Assembly (NCBI RefSeq): GCF_036549215.1
Contig: NZ_CP144371.1
Location: forward strand, 62,001-126,000
Reading direction: 5' to 3'
Origin: Candidatus Blochmannia sp. SNP
GTDB taxonomy: Bacteria > Pseudomonadota > Gammaproteobacteria > Enterobacterales > Enterobacteriaceae
Length of the DNA stretch: 64,000 bases
A model generated the notes under the pieces. That model saw only the letters and a program-made list of their open reading frames with translations. It made no database searches and had not been told where the DNA came from. This document shows, one piece after another, positions 39,018-50,081 of this stretch. How positions within the stretch are numbered: position 1 is the first letter of the stretch; the number at the start of each line of letters is the position of its first letter. The translations under genes and the position numbers were made by a program.

Positions 39018-39059
39018 TTACATAATAACAAATAATATATATTATTTGTTATTATGTAA
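39018..39059. terminator. 42-bp perfect palindrome over the gltP stop codon
   Basis: Two 21-base arms are exactly complementary with no spacer. One arm contains the last five codons and stop of gltP on the minus strand. The repeat is purely A/T except for two C/G pairs per arm. It may form the 3' hairpin of gltP; the message would end in A/U-rich sequence. Confidence 0.6.
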
Positions 39060-40337
39060 CATCTCTGATTCATACAAACGTGCCTGTTCTGTATCATACT
39101 GATTTTCCCATTTTGCAATTACCAAAACTGCTAAAGCGTTACCTATCACATTAAGCGCTGTACGACCCATGTCTAACACTCGATCAACTCCTGCTATAAA
39201 CGCTAATCCTTCTAAAGGAATACCTACGCTACCTAGCGTAGCTAATAACACTACAAAAGACACTCCAGGAACACCAGCAATACCTTTAGAGGTGATCATT
39301 AAAGTCAATACTAAAATAATTTCCTGACTTAAAGATAATTCAATGCCATAAAGTTGTGCAATAAAAATAGCAGCAATACTTTGATATAAAGTTGATCCAT
39401 CTAAATTAAAAGAATAACCAGTAGGTATTACAAAACCAGTAATAGTTGATGGCGCTCCATAAGCTTCCATTTTTTCTATAATACGTGGTAATACAGTTTC
39501 TGAGCTAGCAGTAGAAAAAGATAAGATAAGTTCTTCTTTTAAAATACAAATTAATTTCCAAATTCTAAGATTACATATACGCGCCACTATACCCAATACT
39601 ACTAATGCAAAAAAAACAATAGCACCATAAACTAACAACACAAGCTTAGTAAGCGGTAACAAAGAACTAAAGCCAAAAGTTGCAACTGTAACTGAAATCA
39701 AAGCAAAAACCCCAATAGGAGCATAACGCATAACTATATGAGTTACTTCAAACATGGTATCCGCTATAGAATTAAAAATATCCAATAATGGATTCTTAGT
39801 TTTATCTGGTAATGTAGCTAACCCAAGCCCGAAAATCACCGAGAAAAAAATAACTGGCAACATATCTCCTCTAGCCATAGAATAAATAATATTCGAAGGA
39901 ATTAACGATAACATAGTATTTACTAAATTTGACTGTATTTCAGATGTGGTTTGCTCATACATAGAAATATCTGTTTTAGACAATACAGACATATCAATTC
40001 CATAACCAGGATGAAGCAAATTAGCCAAAGCTACACCAAGTACTATAGCAACTGTTGTAATAACCTCAAAATAAATAATGGTCTTCAATCCAATACTTCC
40101 AAGTTTTCTAGCGTCTCCAATACCAGCTATTCCAACCACTAATGTAGCCATTACAATAGGAACTACAATCATTTTTATCATACGAATAAAAATTTCTCCA
40201 GCTGGAGATAGGAATGTAGTGATCATCCAATCTTTCAATTCTATTTGATTATGTAATACGATCCCTAAAATAATACCCAAGTTTAAAGCAAAAAAAATTT
40301 TCCAAGCAAGGGTAATTTTAAAATTTTTTATCATCAT
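39042..40337 (-). CDS. gltP: Glutamate/aspartate:proton symporter
   Basis: GltP is a DAACS/SLC1 inner-membrane carrier for acidic amino acids. The 431-residue protein has the family layout of eight helices and two re-entrant loops. The substrate-binding stretch shows FSTASSETVLPRIIEKMEAY, then GFVIPTGYSFNLDGSTLYQ, and SKGIAGVPGVSFVVL in the second hairpin. The E. coli protein has 437 residues. Retention of glutamate uptake fits dependence on host-supplied nitrogen, which is inference. Confidence 0.94.
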   Translation of the reverse strand: MMIKNFKITLAWKIFFALNLGIILGIVLHNQIELKDWMITTFLSPAGEIFIRMIKMIVVPIVMATLVVGIAGIGDARKLGSIGLKTIIYFEVITTVAIVLGVALANLLHPGYGIDMSVLSKTDISMYEQTTSEIQSNLVNTMLSLIPSNIIYSMARGDMLPVIFFSVIFGLGLATLPDKTKNPLLDIFNSIADTMFEVTHIVMRYAPIGVFALISVTVATFGFSSLLPLTKLVLLVYGAIVFFALVVLGIVARICNLRIWKLICILKEELILSFSTASSETVLPRIIEKMEAYGAPSTITGFVIPTGYSFNLDGSTLYQSIAAIFIAQLYGIELSLSQEIILVLTLMITSKGIAGVPGVSFVVLLATLGSVGIPLEGLAFIAGVDRVLDMGRTALNVIGNALAVLVIAKWENQYDTEQARLYESEMLHNNK

Positions 40338-41111
40338 AGTTACCCCTTAATTAAAATGAGTTATTTTTATTATGCATCCAATCAATTTGGAAACAATCAC
40401 ACTAAATTAATTTAGATAATAATTATTTAAAAATACTTGTTAAAATAACAAATATACGCCAAAACTTTTTTTCAATAAAACTCATAAATTATTTTACATA
40501 GTAAATTTCTGAATCTCTTTATTCAAAACAACACATATGCATAAATTATTTATTCAAACATATTGCCATGAAAAAATAAAAACTCAACGCAACATCTCTT
40601 TATGTGCATTGAGTAATTATATAAACTTAACACCTACAATTACATATTAACTATTTATTGATCTAAATAACCATATATTACAATACAATTATAAGCACCA
40701 ACACTTTATAATTTCATAAAACATAAGAAATAGTTGACAATCATAAGTCATCCTACAAAAGATCATATTATTTATTGCTTATTAAGTCAACAACTACATG
40801 ATTAAATATCATTGATATTAGATTTATTGCATTTAATTTAAAACATACTGCACACTAACACATAACATATTTTATACTTATAATATATAAGTTATAATAC
40901 ATATATAAATTAAACACGTTCTATTCTATTAGATTCTAATTCTAGAATATAATAGAATATTACGGTATAAATTATTATAAATTGATGCTTTCTAAATTCT
41001 TTAAAAATTTTTCAGTATCAATTATATATAATTTTATATAAAACTCATAAATTAAACTCTATAAAAATAAATTGATATTTAAAATCTATAAAAATTCATA
41101 ATAACCTAATA
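40338..41111. other. 774-bp gene-less stretch between gltP and yjcE
   Basis: Both neighbours are read leftward, so this holds the gltP promoter and the end of yjcE transcription. No supported frame was found. An ATTCTATTA/TAATAGAAT inverted repeat occurs near 40930-40965. Otherwise only A/T-rich sequence is seen. Confidence 0.5.
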
Positions 41112-42755
41112 TTATTCATGTTCCGCTAATAAAGCTTCTAAGAAATCTAAATCACATAATAGTTTCGTTAATGTTTCGTTGCTAATTTTTTGTTGTGCAC
41201 GTAAATGATAATATTCTCCTCGTTCAGCACGTAATGCATTTAATCTCATTCTCCTCTCTAAGTCTTCAGTTAACATGGCATGTGCATCATTGTTGCCATC
41301 TATACGACGACGTAAATTACCTATAACACGCGCGCTTACTTCATTAATCATTTGGCTATCAATATTTTCTTCTTGACTGTGTATTAAACGCTCTTCCAAT
41401 TTATATAAGCTTTCAATAGCCACTTCTGCTGCTATCGCTCGCGCCATACGCTCTTCTTTTCGTTGTAATAATTTATCAGATACTATAATTCCCCGTAATA
41501 ACCATGGAAGAACAATTACACCACATAATAAAGAAAACAAAATAACGCCAGTAGCAATGAAAACCAATTGATAACGAAGCGGAAAAACTGAACCATCCCT
41601 TAAGAACAGGGGTATTGAAAGTACTCCTGCCAACGTGATAGCGCCTCTCACTCCAGCAAAAGAAGCAATTAAAATTTCTCGTATACTATATTCACTAAAC
41701 ACCATTGGACGTTTAGTCATACAATATAAACTTATATGTTTCATTAACCATAGCCATCCAAATCTAAGTATCATTAATGCAGCATAAATAAAAATTACGT
41801 ATAAAAATAACATCCATGTTTTAATAGTCGGATCCATTGCTGCTTGTGAAATGGAAGTTGATAAAATATCTGGTAATTGTAATCCAAGCATAATAAACAC
41901 CATGCCATTAAACACAAACTCTAACATTGTCCAAACACTATTTCCTCGTAAACGCATAGCTAACGGTGCATTTCGAATAATTCCAGATTGACCAATAGTC
42001 ATGCCTGAAGCAACTGACGATAATATTCCAGATACTCCAATATGCTCAGCAATTAAATATACAGCAAAAGGTAACAATAAAAGAAATATCGTTTGAGTAG
42101 CAGGATCTCCGCCACTCCAACGAGTGATAAATCTTAATGATTTGCTGTATCCCCAAGTAATAGTCATACCTGCTAATAAACCACCCATGGATACTTTGAT
42201 AAATTCTATAGAAGCCCCGCTCACACTAAAAACCATAGTGCCCATAGCTACTGAAATAGCAAATTTAAGAGAGACTAAACCTGATGCATCATTCATCAAA
42301 GCCTCTCCTTGAAGAATATCCATAAGTTTTTTAGGAATACGTCCTTCTCCTACAATGCCTGAAAGTGCCACTGCATCAGTTGGAGATAAAACTGCCGCCA
42401 ACGCCAATGCTGCTACCAAGGGCATTTCTGGTATCATCCAATGAATTAAATATCCGATACCAACTACAGTAATGATAACCAAAATTAACGCTAACAGAAC
42501 AATTTCTCCCCCATGCCGTAAAAATTCACGCATAGGAGTCTTCCAACCATCTGAAAATAATAATGGAGGGATAAAAAGCAATAAAAATAACTCAGGATTA
42601 AAATCTACATGTAATCCAAATTTAGGCCAAGCTAATAAAGCGCCTAATACAATTTGCATTAAGGGCAATGGCATTTGAAATGGCAAAATCCGCGTTATCA
42701 CCCCTGAAATGGAGACAGCTAAAGTAAGAATAAGAATCGTAAAAAAAATCTCCAT
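41112..42755 (-). CDS. yjcE: Na+/H+ antiporter of the CPA1 family
   Basis: This inner-membrane cation/proton antiporter resembles E. coli YjcE (549 residues against 547 here). About twelve membrane helices fill residues 1-410, including the segment ALAAVLSPTDAVALSG and GEALMNDASGLVSLKFA, where the Asp residues of the ion site lie, and SFAGVRGAITLAGVLSIP. The C-terminal ~130 residues are a charged cytoplasmic domain. It is next to gltP, as in E. coli. Confidence 0.92.
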   Translation of the reverse strand: MEIFFTILILTLAVSISGVITRILPFQMPLPLMQIVLGALLAWPKFGLHVDFNPELFLLLFIPPLLFSDGWKTPMREFLRHGGEIVLLALILVIITVVGIGYLIHWMIPEMPLVAALALAAVLSPTDAVALSGIVGEGRIPKKLMDILQGEALMNDASGLVSLKFAISVAMGTMVFSVSGASIEFIKVSMGGLLAGMTITWGYSKSLRFITRWSGGDPATQTIFLLLLPFAVYLIAEHIGVSGILSSVASGMTIGQSGIIRNAPLAMRLRGNSVWTMLEFVFNGMVFIMLGLQLPDILSTSISQAAMDPTIKTWMLFLYVIFIYAALMILRFGWLWLMKHISLYCMTKRPMVFSEYSIREILIASFAGVRGAITLAGVLSIPLFLRDGSVFPLRYQLVFIATGVILFSLLCGVIVLPWLLRGIIVSDKLLQRKEERMARAIAAEVAIESLYKLEERLIHSQEENIDSQMINEVSARVIGNLRRRIDGNNDAHAMLTEDLERRMRLNALRAERGEYYHLRAQQKISNETLTKLLCDLDFLEALLAEHE

Positions 42756-43263
42756 ACTTTAAATCTCAACTGTATCCAAAAAAAATAAGTATTATACCTA
42801 TAGACATTAGATTATCTTTTACATTTATTTCATATTCTGTATGGATATAGCAAACTTATAATTTATAAAACAGGCAATGATATATAATTAATTTTGATTA
42901 TACGCCATTTATTAACAACGATATATTTTTATATCTACTCTAACAAGTATATACTTTCATACTTTATTATTTAAATGTGCATTACTTCAATAATCTTTAT
43001 GATACTGAATAACGCTTAACATAAGCTATGTTAATTAACTTTGAATTAAGAATATATATAATTTTAATTTTATAATTTAAATGATATAACAAAGATGTGA
43101 AAATATAATTAGTACATTAAAATAAACATAACGCAATTCATATATATTATGTCTATAAATTTATAAATTTAATTCAATAATAATTAAAAATTAAATATAT
43201 ACACATCATCTATCATGGAAAATGATGATACAAAACAAATCTTAATGTATATTTAAAATTTTT
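42756..43263. other. Gene-less spacer between ssb and yjcE
   Basis: A 508-bp A/T-rich region with no supported gene on either strand; both neighbours read leftward. It contains the yjcE promoter, which I cannot place. Confidence 0.5.
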
Positions 43264-43755
43264 CTAAAAAGGAATATCCGATTCATCAAAGTTAATATTA
43301 GATACCTCATCGTTGTTAGATGAAGTTACGCTGTCATTATCTATTTGACCCTGATTATCTGACGATGCACTACTCTCTTCTACATGACGATGACCCAACA
43401 TTTGCATTGCGCCTCCAATATTAACGACAATTTCAGTAATATATCGATCTTGTCCATTTTGATTTTGCCATTTTCTAGTTTTTAATGATCCTTCGACATA
43501 TACTTGAGAACCTTTATGAAGATATTCTGATGCAATCTCTGCTAATTTTCCAAATAATACTACACGATGCCATTCAGTTCTTTCTTTAAATTCATTAGTT
43601 TGTTTATCTTTCCAAGATTCAGTGGTAGCCACAGAAATATTAGTCACTATATTACCATTAGACATATAACGAGTTTCTGGATCTTGACCAAGGTAACCAA
43701 TCAAAATAACTTTATTAATCCCTCTATTAGCCACAGTTCCTCCAATAATTACCAT
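43264..43755 (-). CDS. ssb: Single-stranded DNA-binding protein
   Basis: SSB coats single-stranded DNA and recruits partners through its C-terminal tip. The 163-residue protein has an N-terminal OB fold ([20 protein letters not shown], then [15 protein letters not shown], and [20 protein letters not shown]) with the conserved aromatic residues, a short polar linker, and the acidic tip ESDIPF. The linker is shorter and more Ser/Asn/Asp-rich than in E. coli (178 residues). The tip is retained, consistent with the presence of its binding partner HolC. Confidence 0.97.
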   Translation of the reverse strand: MVIIGGTVANRGINKVILIGYLGQDPETRYMSNGNIVTNISVATTESWKDKQTNEFKERTEWHRVVLFGKLAEIASEYLHKGSQVYVEGSLKTRKWQNQNGQDRYITEIVVNIGGAMQMLGHRHVEESSASSDNQGQIDNDSVTSSNNDEVSNINFDESDIPF

Positions 43756-44210
43756 ACGATAAAATCATATGGTAATTTCAATATGATTTAAAAGTTTAAA
43801 TATCTTATCGGATAGTTAACTATATAATTGATCATTATAGTCACTCAACCATAAAATCGATATTATTAACTAATATGTTTATAAAAATATTTATGTCCCA
43901 GCATATGATTCAAATATTATATTAATTTTCTTTATATAAAAGAAAAATATATTGAAAGAATAATTTTTTTGTTTATTTAATTTATTTAATAAACAATTTA
44001 AACCAAATGCAGACTTATATATAATAGTAAACTCTGAAGTGATAACTTATTGTAATTTCATTATTCTTCTAGTGATATAACACACTTTTTAAAATAACAT
44101 ATGTAAATTATACTATAACCTTTATAAAAGAAACACTAGGGTAACATTATACACATATAAATTATTGTCAAAATAATATCTATTATACAACTGACATAAC
44201 TAATAACGTA
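43756..44210. other. Gene-less spacer between dnaB and ssb
   Basis: A 455-bp A/T-rich region without a supported gene; it carries the ssb promoter. In E. coli uvrA is divergent from ssb; the divergent gene is absent here. Confidence 0.5.
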
Positions 44211-45584
44211 TCAATAACGAGCAGGATCAATATAATTATCAAATCGAGACCATTGTCCATTAAAAATCAATCGTATGGTACCAACAGGCCCATTACGTTG
44301 TTTCCCCAGAATAATTTCAGCAATACCTTTCATATCACTATTTTCATGATACACTTCATCACGATAAATAAATAAAATAAGATCAGCATCCTGTTCAATC
44401 GCTCCAGATTCACGAAGGTCCGAATTAATAGGATGTTTGTCAACACGTTGTTCTAAACCTCTATTTAATTGAGATATTGCTATAACTGGTACTTTTAATT
44501 CTTTAGCCAAAGCTTTTAATGATCGAGAAATTTCTGAAATCTCTAAAGTTCGATTATTAGATAAAGATGGAACCCTCATTAATTGTAAATAATCAATCAT
44601 AATCAAACTTAAACCATCATGTTCACGACATAACCTACGAGCACGTCCACGTAACTCAGCAGGTGTTAGATATGAAGAATCATCAATATATATATTACGT
44701 TTCTCTAAAAGTAGCTTCATAGCACTAGTAATTCTTTCTCGATCTTCATGATTAAGCCGTCCTGTACGAATACGTACTTGGTCCACTCGAGACAATGAAG
44801 CTAACATACGTATCATAATTTGATTACCAGGCATTTCTAAACTAAATATCAATACTGGTTTTGTTTCAGTCATTGCTGCATGTTCACATAAATTCATAGC
44901 AAAAGCAGTTTTTCCCATAGAAGGACGAGCAGCTATAATAATAAGATCAGATTTTTGTAAACCATCAGTTTTTTTATCAAGATCCTTATACCCACTGGGT
45001 ATGCCTGTAACACCATATTTTGGCCTATTACATACCTGCTCAATATGAGCCACTGTGTTTTCTAAAACATGATCTATTCCTTTTGGATTAAGATTATGAT
45101 TACTTTTACTGCGTGAAATTTGAAAAACAAGGGACTCAGCCAAATCTAATAATTCATCACTGCTTCGTCCTTGAGGATTATATCCAGCATCAGCAATTTT
45201 ATTTGCTATGGCAATCATTGCTCGTATTACTGAACGCTCACGTACTATATCAGCATACGCAACTACATTAGAAGTACTAGGAACATTTTTTGATAATTCT
45301 GCTAAATATGCAAATCCTCCTACTGATTCCAATTTTCCTTGAATTTCCAAAGATTCTGCTAGCGTTATTAAATCAATAGGTTTATTTGTTTCTAACAAAC
45401 GCTTCATTTCGTTAAAAATAATTCGATGAGCATAATTAAAAAAATCATCAGTATCTACTTGTATTGATATATGCTCCCATTGAGTGTTGTCTAACATTAG
45501 ACCACCTAATACTGATTGTTCAGCTTCCAACGAATATGGTGGTATTTTTATATTATTTACTTGTTGATCATGAGCAATATGCAT
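44211..45584 (-). CDS. dnaB: Replicative DNA helicase DnaB
   Basis: DnaB unwinds the fork and recruits primase. The 457-residue protein has the N-terminal helical domain (PPYSLEAEQSVLGGLMLDN), a linker helix, and a C-terminal RecA-like domain with Walker A ARPSMGKTAFAM (about residues 219-230), Walker B in SLIMIDYLQLM and the SQLNRGLEQR arginine-finger region. E. coli DnaB has 471 residues. Without DnaA in the neighbourhood, how it is loaded at the origin is an open question. Confidence 0.98.
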   Translation of the reverse strand: MHIAHDQQVNNIKIPPYSLEAEQSVLGGLMLDNTQWEHISIQVDTDDFFNYAHRIIFNEMKRLLETNKPIDLITLAESLEIQGKLESVGGFAYLAELSKNVPSTSNVVAYADIVRERSVIRAMIAIANKIADAGYNPQGRSSDELLDLAESLVFQISRSKSNHNLNPKGIDHVLENTVAHIEQVCNRPKYGVTGIPSGYKDLDKKTDGLQKSDLIIIAARPSMGKTAFAMNLCEHAAMTETKPVLIFSLEMPGNQIMIRMLASLSRVDQVRIRTGRLNHEDRERITSAMKLLLEKRNIYIDDSSYLTPAELRGRARRLCREHDGLSLIMIDYLQLMRVPSLSNNRTLEISEISRSLKALAKELKVPVIAISQLNRGLEQRVDKHPINSDLRESGAIEQDADLILFIYRDEVYHENSDMKGIAEIILGKQRNGPVGTIRLIFNGQWSRFDNYIDPARY

Positions 45585-46145
45585 TGTATTAATATTTTTT
45601 CCCGTATAAACTTACCATCTTCCTCAAGAATAAATATTCGAAATACTTAAATATCAAGCATCATACTTTTATTATAATATTATTTAAAATGACCACAGTA
45701 ATTATACTAATTGACATCATAATCACACTATATATGAAGATATCATAATACACACATACATTAAGTTACTTGAGCTATTGTAAATAAAATTATAAAAACA
45801 TGCTTTCATATTAATCCATTTTAGTATTTTTACTAACACAACTATCAAATACTGTACAGTATCAGTAATTGATTACTAATATTAAAAATATATAGAGCAT
45901 TCTATTATAGGTAGAAAAATAAAATAAAGTTGTTTATATATGATTATTCTTCAATTATTTTCAATATTCATTTGTTAAATATTGTATACATAATTACTAT
46001 GCAAGAATCTAATCAATTAGATAAATCTTAATTTAATATGCTATATAATTACTGCAAAACACCATTTTATTTTTTAAATATATCTTATTTGTACCTCCTA
46101 TTCTAATAGAAATATGCTCCATATAATTAATAACCAAGGAACAGT
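45585..46145. other. Gene-less spacer between divergent dnaB and zur
   Basis: A 561-bp A/T-rich region carrying two promoters and no supported gene. No Zur-box-like palindrome was noticed ahead of zur itself. Confidence 0.5.
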
Positions 46146-46619
46146 ATGAATACTAATGTCCAAAAAACTTTAACTCAAATTAAAAAATTATGCGAACAAC
46201 GATGTGTACGTTTAACACCGCAACGATTAGCAGTATTACGATTAATATCTCAATACAACGGAGCTATCAGTGCTTATAATTTACTACATTTACTGCGACA
46301 ATCGTCGCTCCCCCATGCAAAACCTTCCACTATTTATCGAGCTCTAAACTTTTTGTTAGAACAAGGATTTATTCATCGTATTGAATCTACTAACAGTTTT
46401 ATGCTATGTCATTATTTTTTTGAGCTATCACATAATTTTGCTTTTTTTATTTGCAATAGCTGTAAACAAGTTACCGAACAAACAACAAAGGGTATTGAAG
46501 AAATTTTGCAAAACATGGCCAAAATTACAGGATTCACTATGTTTAACAACGTTATTGAAGCACATGGACTATGTACAAAGTGTATTAATATTCAATTACA
46601 TTCATATCTTAGATCCTAA
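46146..46619 (+). CDS. zur: Zinc uptake regulator Zur
   Basis: Zur is a Fur-family dimeric repressor that binds DNA when zinc-loaded. The 157-residue protein has an N-terminal winged helix (LTPQRLAVLRLISQYNGAIS, then STIYRALNFLLEQGF) and a C-terminal dimerisation domain. All zinc ligands of the E. coli protein occur at the same numbers: Cys103, Cys106, Cys143 and Cys146 for one site, and His77, Cys88, His96 and Glu111 for the other. Only the His-rich E. coli tail is missing. A candidate operator lies at 27885 ahead of a metal ABC transporter. ubiA lies close by, as in E. coli. Confidence 0.95.
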   Translation: MNTNVQKTLTQIKKLCEQRCVRLTPQRLAVLRLISQYNGAISAYNLLHLLRQSSLPHAKPSTIYRALNFLLEQGFIHRIESTNSFMLCHYFFELSHNFAFFICNSCKQVTEQTTKGIEEILQNMAKITGFTMFNNVIEAHGLCTKCINIQLHSYLRS

Positions 46620-46716
46620 TTGTTAACACACGATTCATATAATAAAATATTTTTTTATAAAATATACGGAGATACATATAAATATAAGCAATAACAAAAA
46701 TTGATCTGACTTTGAA

Positions 46717-46753
46717 TTTATAATCTAATCACATTTTGTGATTAGATTATAAA
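46717..46753. terminator. Bidirectional terminator hairpin between zur and ubiA
   Basis: Bases 46717-46733 pair exactly with 46737-46753 (17 bp, TTT loop). The stem has A-rich and T-rich feet on opposite sides, so each strand reads a hairpin followed by T's. It lies between convergent genes, about 100 bp after zur and 75 bp after ubiA, which supports a terminator serving both. Confidence 0.75.
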
Positions 46754-46826
46754 AGTTAACTAAAGGCTATAAATAAATAAACACATTCCATATGTTATCA
46801 ACAGTAATGATGAATATTCCTTTAAA

Positions 46827-47702
46827 TTAGTACAAATTTAAAGCAATTCCCATAAATATTAATGCGCCTATATAATTATTACTTAAAAAAGCTTTAAAAT
46901 ATTTCGTTCGTCTTTTTTTATTAATTAAAATTTGTTGCCATGCAAATATTATGATGACTCCAAATAGTGAAAAAAAATAAAATAATATAGTAAATTGTTC
47001 CTTCCACCCGATAATGCTCAATATAAATACAACAATAAACTGAAATATTCCTATGATAAATTTATCCATGTTTCCAAATAATACAGCGGACGATTTTACA
47101 CCAATATATTTATCATCTTCTCTGTCTATCATAGCATATTGCGTATCATATACTATTGTCCATATAGTATTCATTACAAATAATAACCACGCGGTACTAC
47201 TTATAGGATGATTAATTGCAGTAAAAGCCATTAAAATAGGCCAACTAAATAATAATCCTAACATTAGTTGGGGGAAATAAGTATATCTCTTAAGATAAGG
47301 ATATACTCCAGATAATATGAGCGCTACTACAGATAAAAATATAGTGATTAAATTAAGGATTAAAACCAGTGCTAATGCAATAATGAGTAATATTAATAAT
47401 ACCGTTAATGCTTCCTTTTTTGTAATTGCTCCAGATGACAAAGGACGCGTTCTAGTACGTCGGACACGCCTGTCGATATCATAATCAACATAATCATTGA
47501 TTATACAACCTGCAGAACGCATACATAATACACCAGTAACAAATACTATCAAAATAACATGGTCGTCAGGCATACCTCTATTCGATAACCATAACCCCCA
47601 TAAAGTAGGCCAAAGCAATAGAAAAAATCCAATAGGTTGATTAATACGCATCAACTGTGCTAAATTGTAGCACTTTTTAATAAAAAATAGCCTATTTGAC
47701 AT
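46827..47702 (-). CDS. ubiA: 4-hydroxybenzoate octaprenyltransferase
   Basis: UbiA joins the octaprenyl chain to 4-hydroxybenzoate in ubiquinone synthesis. The 291-residue membrane protein has the two Asp-rich motifs of the family: NDYVDYDIDRRVRRTRTRPL (first, about residue 68) and DREDDKYIGVKSSAVLFG (second, about residue 193), with about eight membrane helices. It begins near MRINQPIGFFLLLWPTLWGL, as in E. coli. The length is identical to within one residue (290). It suggests aerobic respiration with ubiquinone. Confidence 0.96.
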   Translation of the reverse strand: MSNRLFFIKKCYNLAQLMRINQPIGFFLLLWPTLWGLWLSNRGMPDDHVILIVFVTGVLCMRSAGCIINDYVDYDIDRRVRRTRTRPLSSGAITKKEALTVLLILLIIALALVLILNLITIFLSVVALILSGVYPYLKRYTYFPQLMLGLLFSWPILMAFTAINHPISSTAWLLFVMNTIWTIVYDTQYAMIDREDDKYIGVKSSAVLFGNMDKFIIGIFQFIVVFILSIIGWKEQFTILFYFFSLFGVIIIFAWQQILINKKRRTKYFKAFLSNNYIGALIFMGIALNLY

Positions 47703-48027
47703 AAAATTAGTAAATAATATAATTATTATCTGTACCTATAACACTATCAAGAACTGGTATCTTTACAACAGTGTGCGTAAATGATATGAAAGACACTCAT
47801 TTTTCTTATATTTAATGGATAATTACATACTACTATGTATATCCATTGTAATTTATTACACCAATAAATATCATGTTACATACAATAGGAAACTGATATG
47901 AAACTTTTTATAAAAGAATGATCATATGACAACACAATATATCATTGAATATATGATCACTATAAAAAATATATTTTTTTTTTCTACATAGATTCTCATA
48001 GATAATACGAATTTTATCATTTTAATA
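47703..48027. other. Spacer between divergent ubiA and pitA with a hairpin
   Basis: A 325-bp region with both promoters. A hairpin pairs AATGGATA (47814-47821) with TATCCATT (47840-47847), and its interior ACATA/TATGT can also pair. No gene is seen. Confidence 0.5.
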
Positions 48028-49665
48028 ATGGCGTATTTTCTTATGTCACATTTTCTCTTCAACTTAGAAATACATATCAGAATTATGTTGATTCTTGCAT
48101 TAATTCTTGTATTTATTTATGAAGCTATTAATGGTTTTCATGATACTGCTAATTCTGTAGTCACCGTAATTTATACTTGCGCATTACGTTCTCATAGCGC
48201 GGTATTAATGTCAGGAATATTTAATTTTTTAGGAGTAATATTAAGTGGTTTAAGTGTTGCATATACAATTATTCATTTACTTCCTACATATTTCTTTACA
48301 AATACTAATCCCAACCATATTCTAGCTATGATTTTTTCTATGTTATTTGCGGCAATACTATGGAATCTTGGAACATGGTACTTCAGATTACCTACTTCCA
48401 GTTCTCACACTTTGATTGGTACGTTAATCGGAATTGGAGTAGTTCATGCAATCATTACACATTGCCCAATGATGCAAGGATTGAATATTCCGCAACTAAT
48501 TAACATTTTTTTATCATTAATAATATCACCGATAATAGGTTTAACATTAGCTAGAATAATGATGCTGATACTATGTCGATATTGGAATAATGAAAAAAAA
48601 CACAAAGATATTCATATAACCCCAACTCAACAAACACAAGAATATGGAAGACCTCAACCCTCATTATGGACTCGCGTTGTACTAATTTTATCTGCAGCTG
48701 GAGTCAGTTTTTCTCATGGAGCAAATGATGGACAGAAAGGGATTGGTCTGATTATGCTACTTCTAATAGGAGTAGCTCCAGCAAGTTTTATGCTTAATAT
48801 GAATGCTAGTAGTCATGATATTTCACGTACTCGAAATGCAGTCAACAATTTTTACGAATATTATAGTCAACACTACAACAATTTTAAAACTATCATCCCA
48901 TCAGAAATAACATCCATACCCATGTCGATAGCATTAAATCAATTAAAAGTTATTGTTCCTTCCATCACAAATTCTACACAAATTTTTATAAAAAACAATA
49001 ACATAACATATTTTAATCAATGCCTATCTTCTCCAGACACAGAGATGCAAGTAAAAAAATTTTTATATGATTTATCATTAACCCTTACTATTATTCATAA
49101 CGCTGCATTATTACTTGAAAATTTAGACAATTATGCACAACTAAATATAGAACAACGTTCTCAAATGAGGCAATTACTGATCTATATAGTAGATATTTTA
49201 GATCAAATAGTAGCGCTTCCAGAAACCTCTCATAATAATAAAAATTTTCTTAATCATTTAAAAGAACATTTACTAAATACAGTTGAATATGCCCCTACTT
49301 GGATCATTTTAGCTGTTGCACTATCATTATCTTTAGGTACAATAATTGGCTGGAAACGAGTTGCCATCACTATTGGTGAAAAAATAGGAAAAAAGGAAAT
49401 GACTTATGCGCAAGGTCTATCAGCGCAACTGACTACTGCTATATCTATAGGAACAGCTAGTTATGCTGGAATGCCAGTTTCTACTACTCATGTATTGTCT
49501 TCGTCTATCACAGGAAGCATGCTAATGCGTGGCTGGGGAGTACAAAAGAAAACAATAAAAAACATATTAATAACTTGGTCATTAACCTTACCTGTATCTA
49601 TTATATTAAGTGGAAGTTTCTATTGGGTTACATTAAAATTATTACATAAATACATTCAAATATAA
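48028..49665 (+). CDS. pitA: Low-affinity inorganic phosphate transporter PitA
   Basis: PitA imports phosphate (as metal-phosphate) with protons. Both copies of the PiT signature are visible: EAINGFHDTANSVVTVIYT near residue 35 and FSHGANDGQKGIGL near residue 230, with LPTSSSHTLIG and MPVSTTHVLSSSITGS. The protein is 545 residues against 499 in E. coli; the extra length is mainly in the variable central region (about residues 265-420). The start may be the ATG at codon 6 (48043). It lies next to prlC as in E. coli. Confidence 0.95.
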   Translation: MAYFLMSHFLFNLEIHIRIMLILALILVFIYEAINGFHDTANSVVTVIYTCALRSHSAVLMSGIFNFLGVILSGLSVAYTIIHLLPTYFFTNTNPNHILAMIFSMLFAAILWNLGTWYFRLPTSSSHTLIGTLIGIGVVHAIITHCPMMQGLNIPQLINIFLSLIISPIIGLTLARIMMLILCRYWNNEKKHKDIHITPTQQTQEYGRPQPSLWTRVVLILSAAGVSFSHGANDGQKGIGLIMLLLIGVAPASFMLNMNASSHDISRTRNAVNNFYEYYSQHYNNFKTIIPSEITSIPMSIALNQLKVIVPSITNSTQIFIKNNNITYFNQCLSSPDTEMQVKKFLYDLSLTLTIIHNAALLLENLDNYAQLNIEQRSQMRQLLIYIVDILDQIVALPETSHNNKNFLNHLKEHLLNTVEYAPTWIILAVALSLSLGTIIGWKRVAITIGEKIGKKEMTYAQGLSAQLTTAISIGTASYAGMPVSTTHVLSSSITGSMLMRGWGVQKKTIKNILITWSLTLPVSIILSGSFYWVTLKLLHKYIQI

Positions 49666-50081
49666 ATCATATAGATATGATAAAATTTTTTAACAATAAT
49701 CTTTTATCTAGTTCTATTGTATTAGAAAACAAAAATTTTTTTAATTTTAATAATATGTTTTTAAAATTAGAAAAATTTTTATAATTGTTTTATATAAAAT
49801 ATTATTATTTTAAATTTAATTGATATTCTTATTCATATACGATATTCTAACCTGATATATTAAGCTAATCATTAGAAACTTTTTATAAAACTAAAGTAAA
49901 TACAACATATATATAATTTATACTTCGCTGACCTTTATCACAAACAATTTAAAACAAATATCTACATCGTCTTGAAAAGATTCTCATATATTATGATTAT
50001 TAATAATCATGTAATTTATAAACAATTTATTATACTTAATTTACTATACAGTAAATTGAAACCATGCACATTAATAATAAA
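49666..50081. other. Spacer between convergent pitA and prlC
   Basis: A 416-bp A/T-rich region with no gene (rsmJ, adjacent to prlC in E. coli, is absent). An 18-bp palindrome, ATGATTATTAATAATCAT, lies at 49993-50010 and may contribute to termination. Long T and A runs occur near 49725-49780. Confidence 0.5.

Noticed and set aside
46381..46626. 81-codon frame overlapping zur in another phase
   Set aside because: Zur has all metal ligands in the main frame; the overlapping frame has no start signals or similarity.
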